Notes: generated by a model from the sequence alone, not told the origin. DNA of 64,000 nt from Sinomonas gamaensis (GCF_005876955.1 NZ_SSCL01000010.1:3587-67586); one strand, 5' to 3'; counted from the first letter of the stretch, positions 49,743 through 58,590 are shown. A program made the numbers and translations.

Positions 49743-50228
49743 CTAGACCGCCGTCTCCAGCAGCGGCGCCATGAGCGGGCGCGTCGGAGTCCAGAAGCGA
49801 CGGGCCGCGAAGTCCTCCACGAGCTCGGCGATGGAGGCGCTGAGGCTTCGCGCAGGATCGGGCGCGAACAGGAACGGTGTGATTCCGGCGTCGGCGAGGG
49901 CGTCCTCGGCGGCCTCGCGGTACGTCACCCCCAGGCGCGGGTCGAACGTCGGCAGCTCGCCGTCCAGCCACACGACCCGGTCCAGGCCGCGGCAGGCCAT
50001 GAAGTCGAGCACCGCGTCGATCTTCCACCATCCGGTTTCAGCGGTGGTCGCGGGCAGGAACGAAGCCTGCGGCAGCAGCCCGATGACGCGCGCCTGCTCT
50101 CTGCTGCTGGGGCGCGCGAACAGGGCGCGGTCACTGGCGACGGCGCTCATGCGCCACAGCGCATTGGCCCCAGCTCCCCTGGACGCTCCCAGGCGACGCG
50201 CATCGACGACCAGCGCCAAACCACTCAT
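49743..50228 (-). CDS. Uncharacterised protein, HAD-like fold suspected
   Basis: This 161-residue protein is not firmly recognised. The layout recalls the HAD domain found in Swiss-Army-Knife RNA repair-type proteins. ALVVDARR forms the first strand with an acidic residue, and WWKIDAVLDFMACRGLDRVVWLDGELPTFDPRLG comes after the middle. A late helix pair contains DALADAGITPFLFAPDP. The normal HAD nucleophile pattern DxDG is not present, so it may be inactive or belong elsewhere. It has its own upstream promoter candidate at 50320-50348. Confidence 0.5.
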   Translation of the reverse strand: MSGLALVVDARRLGASRGAGANALWRMSAVASDRALFARPSSREQARVIGLLPQASFLPATTAETGWWKIDAVLDFMACRGLDRVVWLDGELPTFDPRLGVTYREAAEDALADAGITPFLFAPDPARSLSASIAELVEDFAARRFWTPTRPLMAPLLETAV

Positions 50229-50319
50229 GGTTCAGGGTCCTCTCCTTCCAGCACAGGACGGTCCGCGCAACCGCCCGTGCCGAGACCCGGCATGGCCTGT
50301 CCTTCGCGCGTGGCTTCTA

Positions 50320-50348
50320 TCTTTAGACATGTCCATTTCGCCTGTAAA
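50320..50348 (-). promoter_or_regulatory. Candidate promoter for the HAD-like gene
   Basis: On the minus strand TTTACA (50348-50343) and TAAAGA (50325-50320) are separated by 17 bases, in an AT-richer patch 92 bases upstream of the gene. The -35 matches the consensus at five of six positions; the -10 is weak. The rest of the 251-base gap holds one hairpin and nothing else clear. Confidence 0.3.
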
Positions 50349-50420
50349 GAGCGAATATATGTGCGAAGGACTCGCAGCCCCCGCATCGAATCAGACTCTG
50401 CCGCACGGAAGCGGTGGGCC

Positions 50421-50442
50421 CGTAGGGTCTTAAGGCCCTACG
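50421..50442. terminator. Hairpin downstream of the lactonase-fold gene
   Basis: CGTAGGG-TCTTAAGG-CCCTACG is a perfect 7-bp stem, 38 bases past the stop of the minus-strand lactonase-fold gene. The loop TCTTAAGG is nearly self-complementary (CTTAAG). A T run is absent, so termination efficiency is uncertain. Confidence 0.4.
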
Positions 50443-50479
50443 TTCCCAGGGTTTCGTCAGCCTTCGGGCCGTGTGGGGG

Positions 50480-51544
50480 CTAGGGGCGCCAGCACTCCAC
50501 TGCGACAGGACCCTGGCTCGTCTCGACCCGCGAGGTGGCCGTGAGCGATCCGTCATCCCCGATCCGATAGGCGGTCACGTGGCTGGACCCCTCGCCGCAG
50601 ACCAGGAGGAACTGGCCGGACGGATCGATGACGCTCCCGCATGGCTGCGTCTCGGTGGGGGTCCAGCCGAGGAACTCGAGGCTGCCCTCGGGATCGAGGG
50701 CGAAGGCCGCGACAGTGCTCGTGGAGCGTTCCGTGGTGAAGAGGAAGCGCTCGTCGGGCGTGAGGCGAAGGTCCGCAGCCCAGACGACCTCGTTCCCGGG
50801 ATCCGGTGTATCAGCGCCTCGAACCACTCCCGGTTTGAGGCCAAGGCCTTCGACGGCGGAGATCCGCTGCCGCAGCTCGAGTCCGCCCGTCTGGGCGTCC
50901 CGCGCGTAGACTGCCACCTCACCCGACAGCTCATGCACCACGTAGGCCTGGTCTCCCGTGGCGTTGAGCCGGAGGTAGCGCGGACCCGACCCCGACTCGG
51001 CGGCGACCTGGCCCGCGGGGGTGATGGCGCCGTCGTCCGACGCGTGCGAGCCGGCGAACGAATCAGCCGAGAACCAGCTCACACGGTCGTCGCCGAGTGA
51101 CGTCGCGTAGAGGAACCGCCCGTCCGGGCTCAGGGCGGCGCAATGCGAGTTGCGGCCCGAGTCGAAGGTGAGGATCCGTTCGCCGTGGGGACCGCCGGGC
51201 ACGGTCACGCGGTCCAGTCGATTGTCACCGTAGGAGGCACTGAAGACGTGGGGGTGGCCAGGCTCAAGGGAGAGGAAGCAGGTGGTGGCGGGCAAGTCTA
51301 CGGACGTTCCCTGCGCAACGGCCCCATCGCGGCTGAGCGAAAGCTCCACGAGGCGGGGACCCTGGGGCGAGTTGCACCCGGCGTACGCGGTGCCGTGAGC
51401 GTCGATCGCGAGGGCCGAGACCCCTTCGAGTCCCTCGGTCCGCGAGGCGGGAGCCAGCTGGCCGGTTTCAGGATCGAGGACGACGACGTCAACGGCGCCA
51501 GCGCCGGGACAGGCCAGGACGACGAGGGTTGGCTCAGGGGTCAC
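50480..51544 (-). CDS. Lactonase family beta-propeller protein (6-phosphogluconolactonase-like)
   Basis: This seven-bladed propeller of the YbhE/Pgl family spans 354 residues. Blade repeats show the pattern LSPDGRFLYATSLGDDRVSWF, LNATGDQAYVVHELSGEVAVY, LTPDERFLFTTERSTSTVAAF and IDPSGQFLLVCGEGSSHVTAYRI. Members hydrolyse sugar-acid lactones, mainly 6-phosphogluconolactone. The start is GTG. The gene is alone and divergent from the aldehyde dehydrogenase across a 176-base spacer, which has a CCTCT/AGAGG inverted repeat at 51625-51638. Confidence 0.83.
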   Translation of the reverse strand: MTPEPTLVVLACPGAGAVDVVVLDPETGQLAPASRTEGLEGVSALAIDAHGTAYAGCNSPQGPRLVELSLSRDGAVAQGTSVDLPATTCFLSLEPGHPHVFSASYGDNRLDRVTVPGGPHGERILTFDSGRNSHCAALSPDGRFLYATSLGDDRVSWFSADSFAGSHASDDGAITPAGQVAAESGSGPRYLRLNATGDQAYVVHELSGEVAVYARDAQTGGLELRQRISAVEGLGLKPGVVRGADTPDPGNEVVWAADLRLTPDERFLFTTERSTSTVAAFALDPEGSLEFLGWTPTETQPCGSVIDPSGQFLLVCGEGSSHVTAYRIGDDGSLTATSRVETSQGPVAVECWRP

Positions 51545-51624
51545 AAGTCCGCCTTCGGGTCGATGAGGTGTGCCACAGGGTCGATACCCCGGGCCGACTC
51601 GACCACACTCCCTGAATCATGCGT

Positions 51625-51638
51625 CCTCTGACAAGAGG
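51625..51638. promoter_or_regulatory. Inverted repeat upstream of the aldehyde dehydrogenase gene
   Basis: CCTCT-GACA-AGAGG is a perfect 5-bp dyad in the divergent spacer between the lactonase-fold and aldehyde dehydrogenase genes, 83 bases before the latter. It could be an operator; no regulator gene lies next to it. Confidence 0.25.
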
Positions 51639-51720
51639 GCTTCACGGGCGGACAAGTCGACGGCCTCCGCCCGCGCCCAGACTTGAGGCAACGCAACGCC
51701 AGACTCAGCGCGGAGGACTC

Positions 51721-53145
51721 ATGGACACCACCCTGCAGCAGACAGATTCCCTGCTCAACGCAATCGCCCCGGCCCCCGGCGAGCCACGCCGCGAGATCCT
51801 GGACCCGGCCACGGGAGAGCTGGTCGGATTCGCCCCGGTGCATGGGCTCGCCGAGCTCGAGGCCGCGGTCGCCGCGGCGAAGGCCGCACAGCCCGCCTGG
51901 GCCGCTGCCGGGCACGAGGCCCGGTCGGCCGCCTTGAACGCCGCCGCCGAGGCGGTGGAGGCCAACGCCGAGGAGCTCGCCCGGATCCTCTCCCGCGAGC
52001 AGGGCAAGCCGCTCAACGGCCCGAACGCGCGCTTCGAGGTCGGAGCGTGCGCCGCGTGGCTGCGGGCGGCCGCCGCCACGCCCCTGGAGCCTGAGACGCT
52101 GGTCGACGACGGCCAGACCCGGGCGGTCCTGCACTACCGCCCCATCGGCCTCGTCGGGGCGATCGGCCCGTGGAACTGGCCCATGATGATCACCGTCTGG
52201 CAGATCGCCCCGGCCCTGCGCATGGGCAACGCCGTCGTGGTCAAGCCCAGCGAGTACACCCCGCTCTCGGTCCTGGCCCTGGTGCGGGTCATCAACGGTG
52301 CGCTGCCGGAGGGCTTGGTCTCCGTGGTCTCGGGCGATCGCGAGGTCGGCGCCGCGATCACCACCCACCCCGCGATCGGCAAGGTCATGTTCACCGGCTC
52401 CACAGCGACCGGCAAGGCCATCATCCGCTCCTCCGCCGACACGGTGAAGCGCCTGACCCTCGAGCTCGGCGGCAACGACGCCGGCATCGTCCTGCCCGAC
52501 GCCGACCCGGCCGCGATCGCCGAGGGCCTGTTCTGGGGCGCCTTCATCAACACCGGCCAGACCTGCGCCGCCCTCAAGCGCCTCTACGTCCACGCCGACA
52601 TCTACGAGGACGTCTGCCGGGCCCTGACTGACTACGCCGCCCAGGTGCCCATGGGAGTGGGCCTGGAGGAGCAGAACGTGCTCGGCCCGCTGCAGAACAA
52701 GGCGCAGTACGAGATCGTCGCCGGTTTGGTCGAGGCCGCCAAGGCCTCCGGCGCGCGCGTCCTCCTAGGCGGCAACCCCGACGAGACCCAGCCCGGGTTC
52801 TTCTACCCCACCACCCTCGTCGCCGACATCGACAACGAGAACCCCCTCGTCGCCCAGGAGCAGTTCGGCCCCGCCCTGCCGATCATCAAGTACTCCACGG
52901 TGGACGAGGCCGTTCAAATGGCCAACGCCCTCGAGGTCGGCCTCGGCGCCTCGGTATGGTCCGCCGATCCCGAGAAGGCCCGCGAAGTCGCCGCCCGCAT
53001 CGAGGCCGGCACCGTGTGGATCAACGCCCACGGCGCCGTCGACCCCCGCATCCCCTTCGGCGGCGCCAAGCAGTCCGGCTACGGCCTCGAATTCGGCGCC
53101 GAAGGACTGAAACACCTCGGCCAACCCCAGATCATCAACGGCTGA
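51721..53145 (+). CDS. NAD-dependent aldehyde dehydrogenase
   Basis: This ALDH superfamily enzyme has 474 residues. GPWNWPMMITVWQIAPALRMGNAVVVKPSEYTP is the cofactor-binding start, VMFTGSTATGK the Rossmann loop, catalytic Glu in TLELGGNDAGIV, nucleophile Cys in NTGQTCAALKRLYV, and EQFGPALPIIKYS and IPFGGAKQSGYGLEFG close the site. It resembles short broad-range members acting on semialdehydes or aliphatic aldehydes. GCGGAGGA precedes the ATG; a frame further upstream is not used. Substrate unknown. Confidence 0.9.
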   Translation: MDTTLQQTDSLLNAIAPAPGEPRREILDPATGELVGFAPVHGLAELEAAVAAAKAAQPAWAAAGHEARSAALNAAAEAVEANAEELARILSREQGKPLNGPNARFEVGACAAWLRAAAATPLEPETLVDDGQTRAVLHYRPIGLVGAIGPWNWPMMITVWQIAPALRMGNAVVVKPSEYTPLSVLALVRVINGALPEGLVSVVSGDREVGAAITTHPAIGKVMFTGSTATGKAIIRSSADTVKRLTLELGGNDAGIVLPDADPAAIAEGLFWGAFINTGQTCAALKRLYVHADIYEDVCRALTDYAAQVPMGVGLEEQNVLGPLQNKAQYEIVAGLVEAAKASGARVLLGGNPDETQPGFFYPTTLVADIDNENPLVAQEQFGPALPIIKYSTVDEAVQMANALEVGLGASVWSADPEKAREVAARIEAGTVWINAHGAVDPRIPFGGAKQSGYGLEFGAEGLKHLGQPQIING

Positions 53146-53153
53146 CCGCCCCG

Positions 53154-53353
53154 CTAGACCGCAATAACGGCCTTCCCGCTCACCTGACCGCTCGCGAGGT
53201 CTCGATCGCCTCGCCAGCGCGGGCGAGCGGGAAGGCCTTCGTCACGTGTGCACCGGCGGCCACGGCGAGCTGGACGGCGTAAGATCCGACGCCGCCGGAA
53301 GCCCGGACCACCAGCACACGGCTGGGCGCCGCACCAGAGGTAGCCGCGTCCAT
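53154..53353 (-). pseudogene. Decayed zinc-type quinone oxidoreductase (MDR) remnant
   Basis: On the minus strand one frame reads ASGGVGSYAVQLAVAAGA, the classical cofactor strand of MDR quinone oxidoreductases. It runs straight into FPLARAGEAIETSR, which belongs about 120 residues later, so the middle of the gene is deleted. A one-base loss in that segment then shifts the frame to SGQVSGKAVIAV, the normal C-terminal end. No N-terminal half is present. This is a broken gene, and the remaining gap up to 53472 holds nothing else clear. Confidence 0.8.
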
Positions 53354-53472
53354 GCTCGAAGGCCAAACCGGCGCACCTAATCCGCACTCAAATGGCGCTT
53401 GCCTGCGCCCTCAGTGCCGGCAACGGAGCTAGGGTGGAGGAGGTAAAAAAGTCCGGGGCGGAAGGGCGAAGC

Positions 53473-54651
53473 GTGGCCGAGAGCGATACCGGGCTCACCG
53501 CCTCCCTCGTGGGCGGGCGCTATCGGCTGCTCGAGGTTGCGGGCCGCGGAGCGATGGCGACGGTCCACCGTGCGCGCGACGAGGTCCTCGGCCGGATCGT
53601 CGCCGTCAAGACGTTCCGCGAGCAGGCCCCCGATCCCCAGCATCAGCTCCGGCGCCATGGCGAGATGGAAGTCCTCGCGCACCTCAATCACCCGAGCCTG
53701 GTCCAGCTGTACGACGTCGGCACCGAAGCGAGCGCCGACGGGACCTCGTCCGTCACCTACCTCGTGATGGAATTCGTCGAGGGCATCGACCTGCGCCAGA
53801 CGCTTCGCTCGGGACCCCTGGCGGACGAAGACGTCCGGCGCCTGGGCGCAGACCTCGCCGGCGCGCTGGCCTACATTCACTCCCTCGGCATCGTCCACCG
53901 TGACATCAAGCCGGCCAACGTGCTCGTCCCAGACCCCTCGCCGAGGACCGGGCGGCGCCTGCCAGTGAAGCTCACCGACTTCGGGATCGCCCGGTTCGTC
54001 GATGCCGCACGCCTCACCCAGACCAACACCACGATCGGCACCGCGAACTACCTGAGCCCTGAGCAGGCCCGCGGCGAGCCAGTTGGCGCGCCGTCGGACG
54101 TTTACTCGCTCGGGCTTGTGCTGCTGGAGTGCCTCACCGGCCGCATCGAGTTCCCGGGCCAGGCCGTTGCGGCCGCAGCTGCCCGCCTGTTCCGCGACCC
54201 CCGCGTCCCGCAGGAGCTCGGCGAGCCCTGGGTCTCCCTCATCCCCCGCATGACAGCCCTTAGCCCGGCGCAGCGCCCCACGGCGGCAGAGGTGGCCACG
54301 ATCCTGACCGAGGCCGCGACCGAGGTCCTGACTCCTTCCGCGCAAGCGCCCACTATGTTGGCCCCTACCGTGCCAGACCCTGCGGACGACGGCAGCACTC
54401 GCCTCCTACCCGCTCCCCCGCCCCGGCCCCCCAAGGCTCCCCCACCGCGTCGCCGAAGTTTCGCGCCGAGGACGGTTGCCGCCGTCGTCGTTCTCGCCCT
54501 GATCGTGCTTGTCGTCGTGCTGCTCGCCGTCCTGCGCCCGTCCTCAGGCGGCTCCTCGCAGCAGCCCTCCCCGAGCATCCCCGCCTCGCCGTCCATCCCG
54601 GGGCCGCTCGGAACCCATATTGCCCAGCTCGAACGGAGTGTCAGACCGTGA
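53473..54651 (+). CDS. Hanks-type serine/threonine protein kinase, single-pass membrane
   Basis: The kinase domain covers residues 15-275. The glycine loop is GRGAMATV, ATP-anchoring Lys in VAVKTF, catalytic loop IVHRDIKPANV, DFGIARF, and activation segment TIGTANYLSPEQARG. A proline-rich linker precedes one membrane helix (VAAVVVLALIVLVVVLLAVL, about residue 345) and a short external tail; there are no PASTA repeats. I chose GTG at 53473; the frame is open to 53392 and GTG/ATG starts there are possible. The lipoprotein gene overlaps its stop. Confidence 0.85.
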   Translation: MAESDTGLTASLVGGRYRLLEVAGRGAMATVHRARDEVLGRIVAVKTFREQAPDPQHQLRRHGEMEVLAHLNHPSLVQLYDVGTEASADGTSSVTYLVMEFVEGIDLRQTLRSGPLADEDVRRLGADLAGALAYIHSLGIVHRDIKPANVLVPDPSPRTGRRLPVKLTDFGIARFVDAARLTQTNTTIGTANYLSPEQARGEPVGAPSDVYSLGLVLLECLTGRIEFPGQAVAAAAARLFRDPRVPQELGEPWVSLIPRMTALSPAQRPTAAEVATILTEAATEVLTPSAQAPTMLAPTVPDPADDGSTRLLPAPPPRPPKAPPPRRRSFAPRTVAAVVVLALIVLVVVLLAVLRPSSGGSSQQPSPSIPASPSIPGPLGTHIAQLERSVRP

Positions 54652-55076
54652 TCGTCCGCCGCCGCCTCGTCACCGCCCTCGCCTCGGTGTGCCTCTCCGC
54701 CGCCGCCCTCGCGGGGTGCGCCCAGCCGCCGTCGGACCTCGACTCGGAGGTGGCCTCCGCCCTCCAGACGGCCGCAGAGCAGGTGCGGGAGGACGCCGCG
54801 GCCGGACGCTACGCCGATGCCCTCGACAAGCTCGAGAAGATCGAGACCCAGGCGAACGAGGCCGCGGCCCAGGGGAAGCTCAGTGCATCCCGCAAGCAGG
54901 ACGTGCTGACCGCCGTCGCCCTCGTGCGCACGGATCTGCAGACGCTCGCCGGCCCGCCGGCCACGCCCAGCGCGACCCCGAGTACCGCCTCGCCGACGCA
55001 ATCCGCGACCCAGGTTCCCCAGCCCAAGAAGAAGGACCAGAAAGACGAGCCCGGCAAGGACGGCAAGAAGGACTAG
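54648..55076 (+). CDS. Small surface lipoprotein co-transcribed with the kinase
   Basis: A 142-residue protein with a basic start, hydrophobic core and lipobox LAGC (Cys about residue 24). It is followed by a helical region (SEVASALQTAAEQVREDAAAG.YADALDKLEKIETQANE) and a Thr/Ser/Pro-rich then Lys/Asp-rich tail ending KKD. The start is GTG overlapping the kinase stop (GTGA). Function unknown; as an exported helical protein next to a membrane kinase it could interact with the kinase's external tail. Confidence 0.75.
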   Translation: MIVRRRLVTALASVCLSAAALAGCAQPPSDLDSEVASALQTAAEQVREDAAAGRYADALDKLEKIETQANEAAAQGKLSASRKQDVLTAVALVRTDLQTLAGPPATPSATPSTASPTQSATQVPQPKKKDQKDEPGKDGKKD

Positions 55077-55081
55077 CCTGA

Positions 55082-55597
55082 TCAGCCCCGGCCGGGAATC
55101 GGTGCGCCGAACGGCAGGCCCTCCCGGATGTACCCGTCGTAGAGCGGCTGCCACGCGAGAGCCCCGGAGCTGTGTGGGCCGCCCGGCTCGCCCCCGCCGA
55201 GCTTCAGGGCGAGCTCGGCCAGGCACACGTGCCAGCCTGCCGCGTTGCGAGCCGCGGCGTTCACGTCGCCGAGCCAGTTGCGCAGCGTGAGCTCGGCGTC
55301 GGTCTCCGATCCCTCGACCCGGAATTCAAGCGTGTCCTGGCCCCAGTCGAAGGCCCAGTGGTTCGGCGGCTGCCACGCCGTGATCCGCTCGACCGACGGC
55401 GGCTGGTTGGGGTCGCCAGTGAGCGTGACAGTGCCCGCCGCATGATCAATGGCGACGGCGGAGGGGAACCAGCCGTCGAACCCTTCGGGCGTGCTCACGG
55501 CCTCCCACACCTCGGAAGCCGAGACCGGGTAGGAGCGGACGAACGTCACCGAGGCACGGCCCTCTTCCTCGCTGTACTGGCCGTCGAGCTCTTCCAT
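55082..55597 (-). CDS. SRPBCC/AHSA1 domain protein
   Basis: A START-like (AHSA1/Aha1 C-terminal) small-ligand fold of 171 residues. The markers are TFVRSYPVSASEVWEAVSTPEGFDGWFPS at the start and WQPPNHWAFDWGQDTLEFRVEG in the middle. GWHVCLAELALKL forms the long C-terminal helix of the fold. The function is probably ligand binding or sensing. It is convergent with the kinase-lipoprotein operon and 29 bases downstream of the SDR gene, same strand. Confidence 0.8.
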   Translation of the reverse strand: MEELDGQYSEEEGRASVTFVRSYPVSASEVWEAVSTPEGFDGWFPSAVAIDHAAGTVTLTGDPNQPPSVERITAWQPPNHWAFDWGQDTLEFRVEGSETDAELTLRNWLGDVNAAARNAAGWHVCLAELALKLGGGEPGGPHSSGALAWQPLYDGYIREGLPFGAPIPGRG

Positions 55598-55626
55598 GTC
55601 GTCCTCCTCGCGGTGCGCCGTCTTTC

Positions 55627-56448
55627 TCAGTGGCTGTACATCGTGCGGACGATCGCGTCGAAGGCGCGATCCGGCAGGAATTTCCGTGCCGTCAGGATGG
55701 GCCAGGCTCCGCCGCCGGCGGGATAGCGGGCCGCTGGATTCCTGGCCTGCACGGCCTTCAGGATGGTCCGGGCGACGACCTCCGGCGTCCCGGCCCTACC
55801 GGGTCGATCGAAGTTCGCCATCACTTTCGCGACCTTCCTGGCGTTGTCCTCGTACGCGGTGCCTCGAGAGTTCTCCAGGAGCGACTCCCGCGCAATCATG
55901 CTCCATTCGGAAAGGACCGGCCCGGGCTCAATCAGCACCACCCGCACACCGAAGGGCTTCAGCTCGATCCGCAGCGAGTCCGAGAGTCCCTCGACGGCGA
56001 ACTTGGCAGCGTGGTACCAGGAGCCGAGCGGCTCGTAGAACTTGCCGCCGATCGAGGAGATGTTGACGATCGTGCCCGCGCGACGCTCCCGCATTCGGGG
56101 AAGCACGAGCTGGGTCAGACGCGCGAGGCCGAACACGTTGACTTCGAACTGGCGCCGCGCCTCGTCGAGCGGCACCGTCTCGAGCGCGCCATAGGAGCCG
56201 TAGCCCGCGTTGTTCACGAGGACGTCGATCTGGCCGGCGTCCGCAAGGATCCGGCGGATGCCATCCGTCATGGACTCATCAGACGTCACGTCCATGGTGA
56301 CGACGCGCGCGCCCTCGTCCTTGAGGTCCTGCATCCTCTCGACACGTCGGGCGGCGGCATAGACCGTGAAGCCCGCGCCCAGGAGCGCCCGCACTGTGGC
56401 CGCGCCGATTCCGCTCGAAGCGCCCGTCACAAGCGCAACCTGCTGCAT
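55627..56448 (-). CDS. SDR family oxidoreductase
   Basis: A classical SDR of 273 residues: VTGASSGIGAATVRAL, Arg after beta-2 (YAAARRVERM, NADPH preference), NNAGYGSYGALE, SSIGGKFYEPLGSWYHAAKFAVEG as catalytic Ser/Tyr/Lys, and LIEPGPVLSEW. It resembles actinobacterial oxidoreductases of the retinol-dehydrogenase-like group (DltE/YdfG neighbours) with a longer C-terminus. The ATG at 56448 has GAGGGG upstream. It is divergent from the aminotransferase gene, 61 bases apart. Confidence 0.83.
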   Translation of the reverse strand: MQQVALVTGASSGIGAATVRALLGAGFTVYAAARRVERMQDLKDEGARVVTMDVTSDESMTDGIRRILADAGQIDVLVNNAGYGSYGALETVPLDEARRQFEVNVFGLARLTQLVLPRMRERRAGTIVNISSIGGKFYEPLGSWYHAAKFAVEGLSDSLRIELKPFGVRVVLIEPGPVLSEWSMIARESLLENSRGTAYEDNARKVAKVMANFDRPGRAGTPEVVARTILKAVQARNPAARYPAGGGAWPILTARKFLPDRAFDAIVRTMYSH

Positions 56449-56509
56449 GCCCCTCACGCTACCCGACGCTCCCGATGCCCCGGCAAGGGCGTGTGACAAG
56501 CTGGAGCGC

Positions 56510-57736
56510 ATGAGCTCGCTTCGCCAACTCGCTGCCTCCTCCCGCTCTCAGGTCCCGCCGTTCGCGGTCATGGACATCCTCGCCCGGGTGGACCAGCTGC
56601 GAGCTGAGGGCCGGGACGTGGTCTCGCTCTGTGCGGGGGAGCCATCGGGCGGGTCGCCCTCCGGTGTCTCGGCGGCAGCGGCGAGGATCCACGCGTCGGG
56701 GCGCGCGCTCACCTACACGCCGGCGCTCGGGACGGCCGAGCTGCGCGCGGCGATCGCCGAGCACTACGGCCGGTGGTACGGGCTCGACGTCGATCCCGCG
56801 CGCGTCGCCGTGACGACTGGCTCCTCGGGCGCCTTCGTCCTCGGCTTCCTCGCAGCCTTCGACGTGGGTGACCGCGTGGCACTGGCCCGTCCCGGCTACC
56901 CCGCGTACCGGAACATCCTCGCCGCGCTCGGCTGCGAGGTCGTCGAGGTGGACTGCGGGCCCGAGACCCGCTATCAGCCAACCCCCGAGCTGCTCGACGC
57001 TGCCGCCCGCGAGCACGGTCCGTTGGCGGGGCTCGTGCTGGCGTCCCCGGCGAACCCCACCGGCACCATGGTGAGCCGCATCGAGCTCCAGGCGATCGCC
57101 GAGTGGTGCCACGGCAACGGGGTGCGGCTCGTGAGCGACGAGATCTACCACGGCATCACCTACCCGGATGCGGTGCTGGACGAGCACAGCCCACGAGGCG
57201 TCTGCGCCTGGGAGCTCGGGGGCGAGGCGGCGAAGGAGGCCATCGTCATCTCGAGCTTCTCGAAGTACTGGGGCATGACCGGCTGGCGGCTCGGCTGGAT
57301 GCTCCTCCCCGAGGAGCTCGTGAGCGCGGTCGACGCCCTCGCAGGGAATGTCGCACTGTGCCCGCCAGCGCCGTCGCAGCTCGCCGCGGTCGAGGCCTTC
57401 TCCCCGGCCTCGTATGCCGAAGCGGAGGCGTGGGTCGCGCAATATGCGGAGACGCGCCGGGCGCTGCTCGAGGGACTCGGTCCCCTCGGATGGGGTCCCG
57501 CTGCCCCGGCGGACGGGGCCTTCTACCTCTACGCCGAACTCGGTTCGCAGCTCGAGCGCTTCGGTGACTCCCGCGAGTATTGCCGGGCGCTGCTGGAGGC
57601 GGAGGGCGTCGCCTTGGTCCCGGGGACTGATTTCGACGCCAGGTCCGGGGGCCGCTCGGTGCGTCTCAGCTTCGCTGCGGGGTCGACTGCAGTGACGACA
57701 GCCGTCGAGCGCATCCTGCGGTTCCAGCGGGCTTAG
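56510..57736 (+). CDS. Class I/II aminotransferase
   Basis: A PLP aminotransferase of 408 residues with LCAGEPSGGSPSGVS, PGYPAYRNILAALGCEVVEV, SPANPTGTMVSRIELQ, SDEIYHGITYPD, Schiff-base Lys in ISSFSKYWGMTGWRLGW, and a C-terminal Arg in SVRLSFAAG. It resembles the bacterial valine-pyruvate/aspartate-type branch. The ATG at 56510 is preceded by CTGGAG. It stands alone between two convergent/divergent gene pairs, away from the lactam cluster, so it is likely a general amino-acid enzyme. Confidence 0.88.
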   Translation: MSSLRQLAASSRSQVPPFAVMDILARVDQLRAEGRDVVSLCAGEPSGGSPSGVSAAAARIHASGRALTYTPALGTAELRAAIAEHYGRWYGLDVDPARVAVTTGSSGAFVLGFLAAFDVGDRVALARPGYPAYRNILAALGCEVVEVDCGPETRYQPTPELLDAAAREHGPLAGLVLASPANPTGTMVSRIELQAIAEWCHGNGVRLVSDEIYHGITYPDAVLDEHSPRGVCAWELGGEAAKEAIVISSFSKYWGMTGWRLGWMLLPEELVSAVDALAGNVALCPPAPSQLAAVEAFSPASYAEAEAWVAQYAETRRALLEGLGPLGWGPAAPADGAFYLYAELGSQLERFGDSREYCRALLEAEGVALVPGTDFDARSGGRSVRLSFAAGSTAVTTAVERILRFQRA

Positions 57737-57808
57737 CGGAGTCTGGCTCCCGGAGCCCGTGGCGTCCAAAATCGAAGCTACGAGCTCTCACCCGAGGAGG
57801 CGACCAAC

Positions 57809-58075
57809 ATGGCAGAAAAGGGATGGTCGGTGAACATCGCCATCGACGAGCACGAAGGCCGGACGCGGGCCAAGGCGCAGCTGTTCGCCGAAGGCCGTTC
57901 GGATCTGGTCGGCGTCGGTCTGGCGCGGCTCAAGCCGACCGACACGGATGTCCCTGTGATTGGCGACGAATTGGCCGTGGCCCGCGCACTCGCCGACCTG
58001 TCGCATCAGCTCATCGAGGCCACCGCGGCCGACATCGAGAACGTCACGAAAGTGCCGCCGCACCTGGAGGTCTAA
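57809..58075 (+). CDS. DUF1876 domain protein
   Basis: A small acidic-basic protein of 88 residues with KGWSVNIAIDEHEGRTRAKAQLF and LADLSHQLIEATAADIENVT, typical of the actinobacterial DUF1876 family that often accompanies dsRNA-binding or HspR-associated genes. GAGGAGG precedes the ATG at 13-base distance. Function unknown. Confidence 0.85.
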   Translation: MAEKGWSVNIAIDEHEGRTRAKAQLFAEGRSDLVGVGLARLKPTDTDVPVIGDELAVARALADLSHQLIEATAADIENVTKVPPHLEV

Positions 58076-58121
58076 CGTCCCTGCGCTTCCGCCGCCTCCA
58101 GGGACGGGAACGCAGGGCCCT

Positions 58122-58529
58122 TCAGACCTCCCGGTGGCCGCGCAGCTTCTCCATCTCGCGCCGGTCTTTCTTGGTGGGACGCCCAGCCCCGCGGTCACGC
58201 TGGGGAAGTCCAAGGAACGGCGCGGGCGGGCGCTCAGGGGTGTGGTCGGTGTAGCACCGTGAGGCGGCCTCGGCCCCGACGCGCTTGACGATCAGCACAT
58301 GCACCTCGAGGATCCGCTCGAACCCGGGCTGCCGAATGCGGATGGTGTCTCCCGGCACCACCGTCTGGGAGGCCTTCACCGGGTTCCCGTTGAGCCGCAC
58401 GTGCCCGGCGCGGCACGCCGCGGTGGCCGCAGAGCGGGTCTTGTAGGCCCGGACAGCCCAGAGCCAGGAGTCGATCCGCACGGCCGAGGACGACGAAACG
58501 GGCGCGTGGGACGAAGCGGAAGAAGCCAT
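58122..58529 (-). CDS. hslR: S4 RNA-binding protein, HslR (heat shock protein 15)-like
   Basis: An S4-domain protein of 135 residues: RIDSWLWAVRAYKTRSAATAACRAGHVRLNGNPVKASQTVVPGDTI is the RNA-binding core. A Lys/Arg-rich tail follows (GRPTKKDRREMEKLRGHREV). HslR recycles stalled 50S subunits that carry nascent chain-tRNA. The N-terminal 18 residues are a Ser/Ala-rich extension. It faces the DUF1876 gene tail to tail. Confidence 0.88.
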   Translation of the reverse strand: MASSASSHAPVSSSSAVRIDSWLWAVRAYKTRSAATAACRAGHVRLNGNPVKASQTVVPGDTIRIRQPGFERILEVHVLIVKRVGAEAASRCYTDHTPERPPAPFLGLPQRDRGAGRPTKKDRREMEKLRGHREV

Positions 58530-58590
58530 GGTGCCCAGCAGTCTAGCGGCGTATCGTCAGGGCATGGGGGACGAACCTTGAGGAGCTGAC

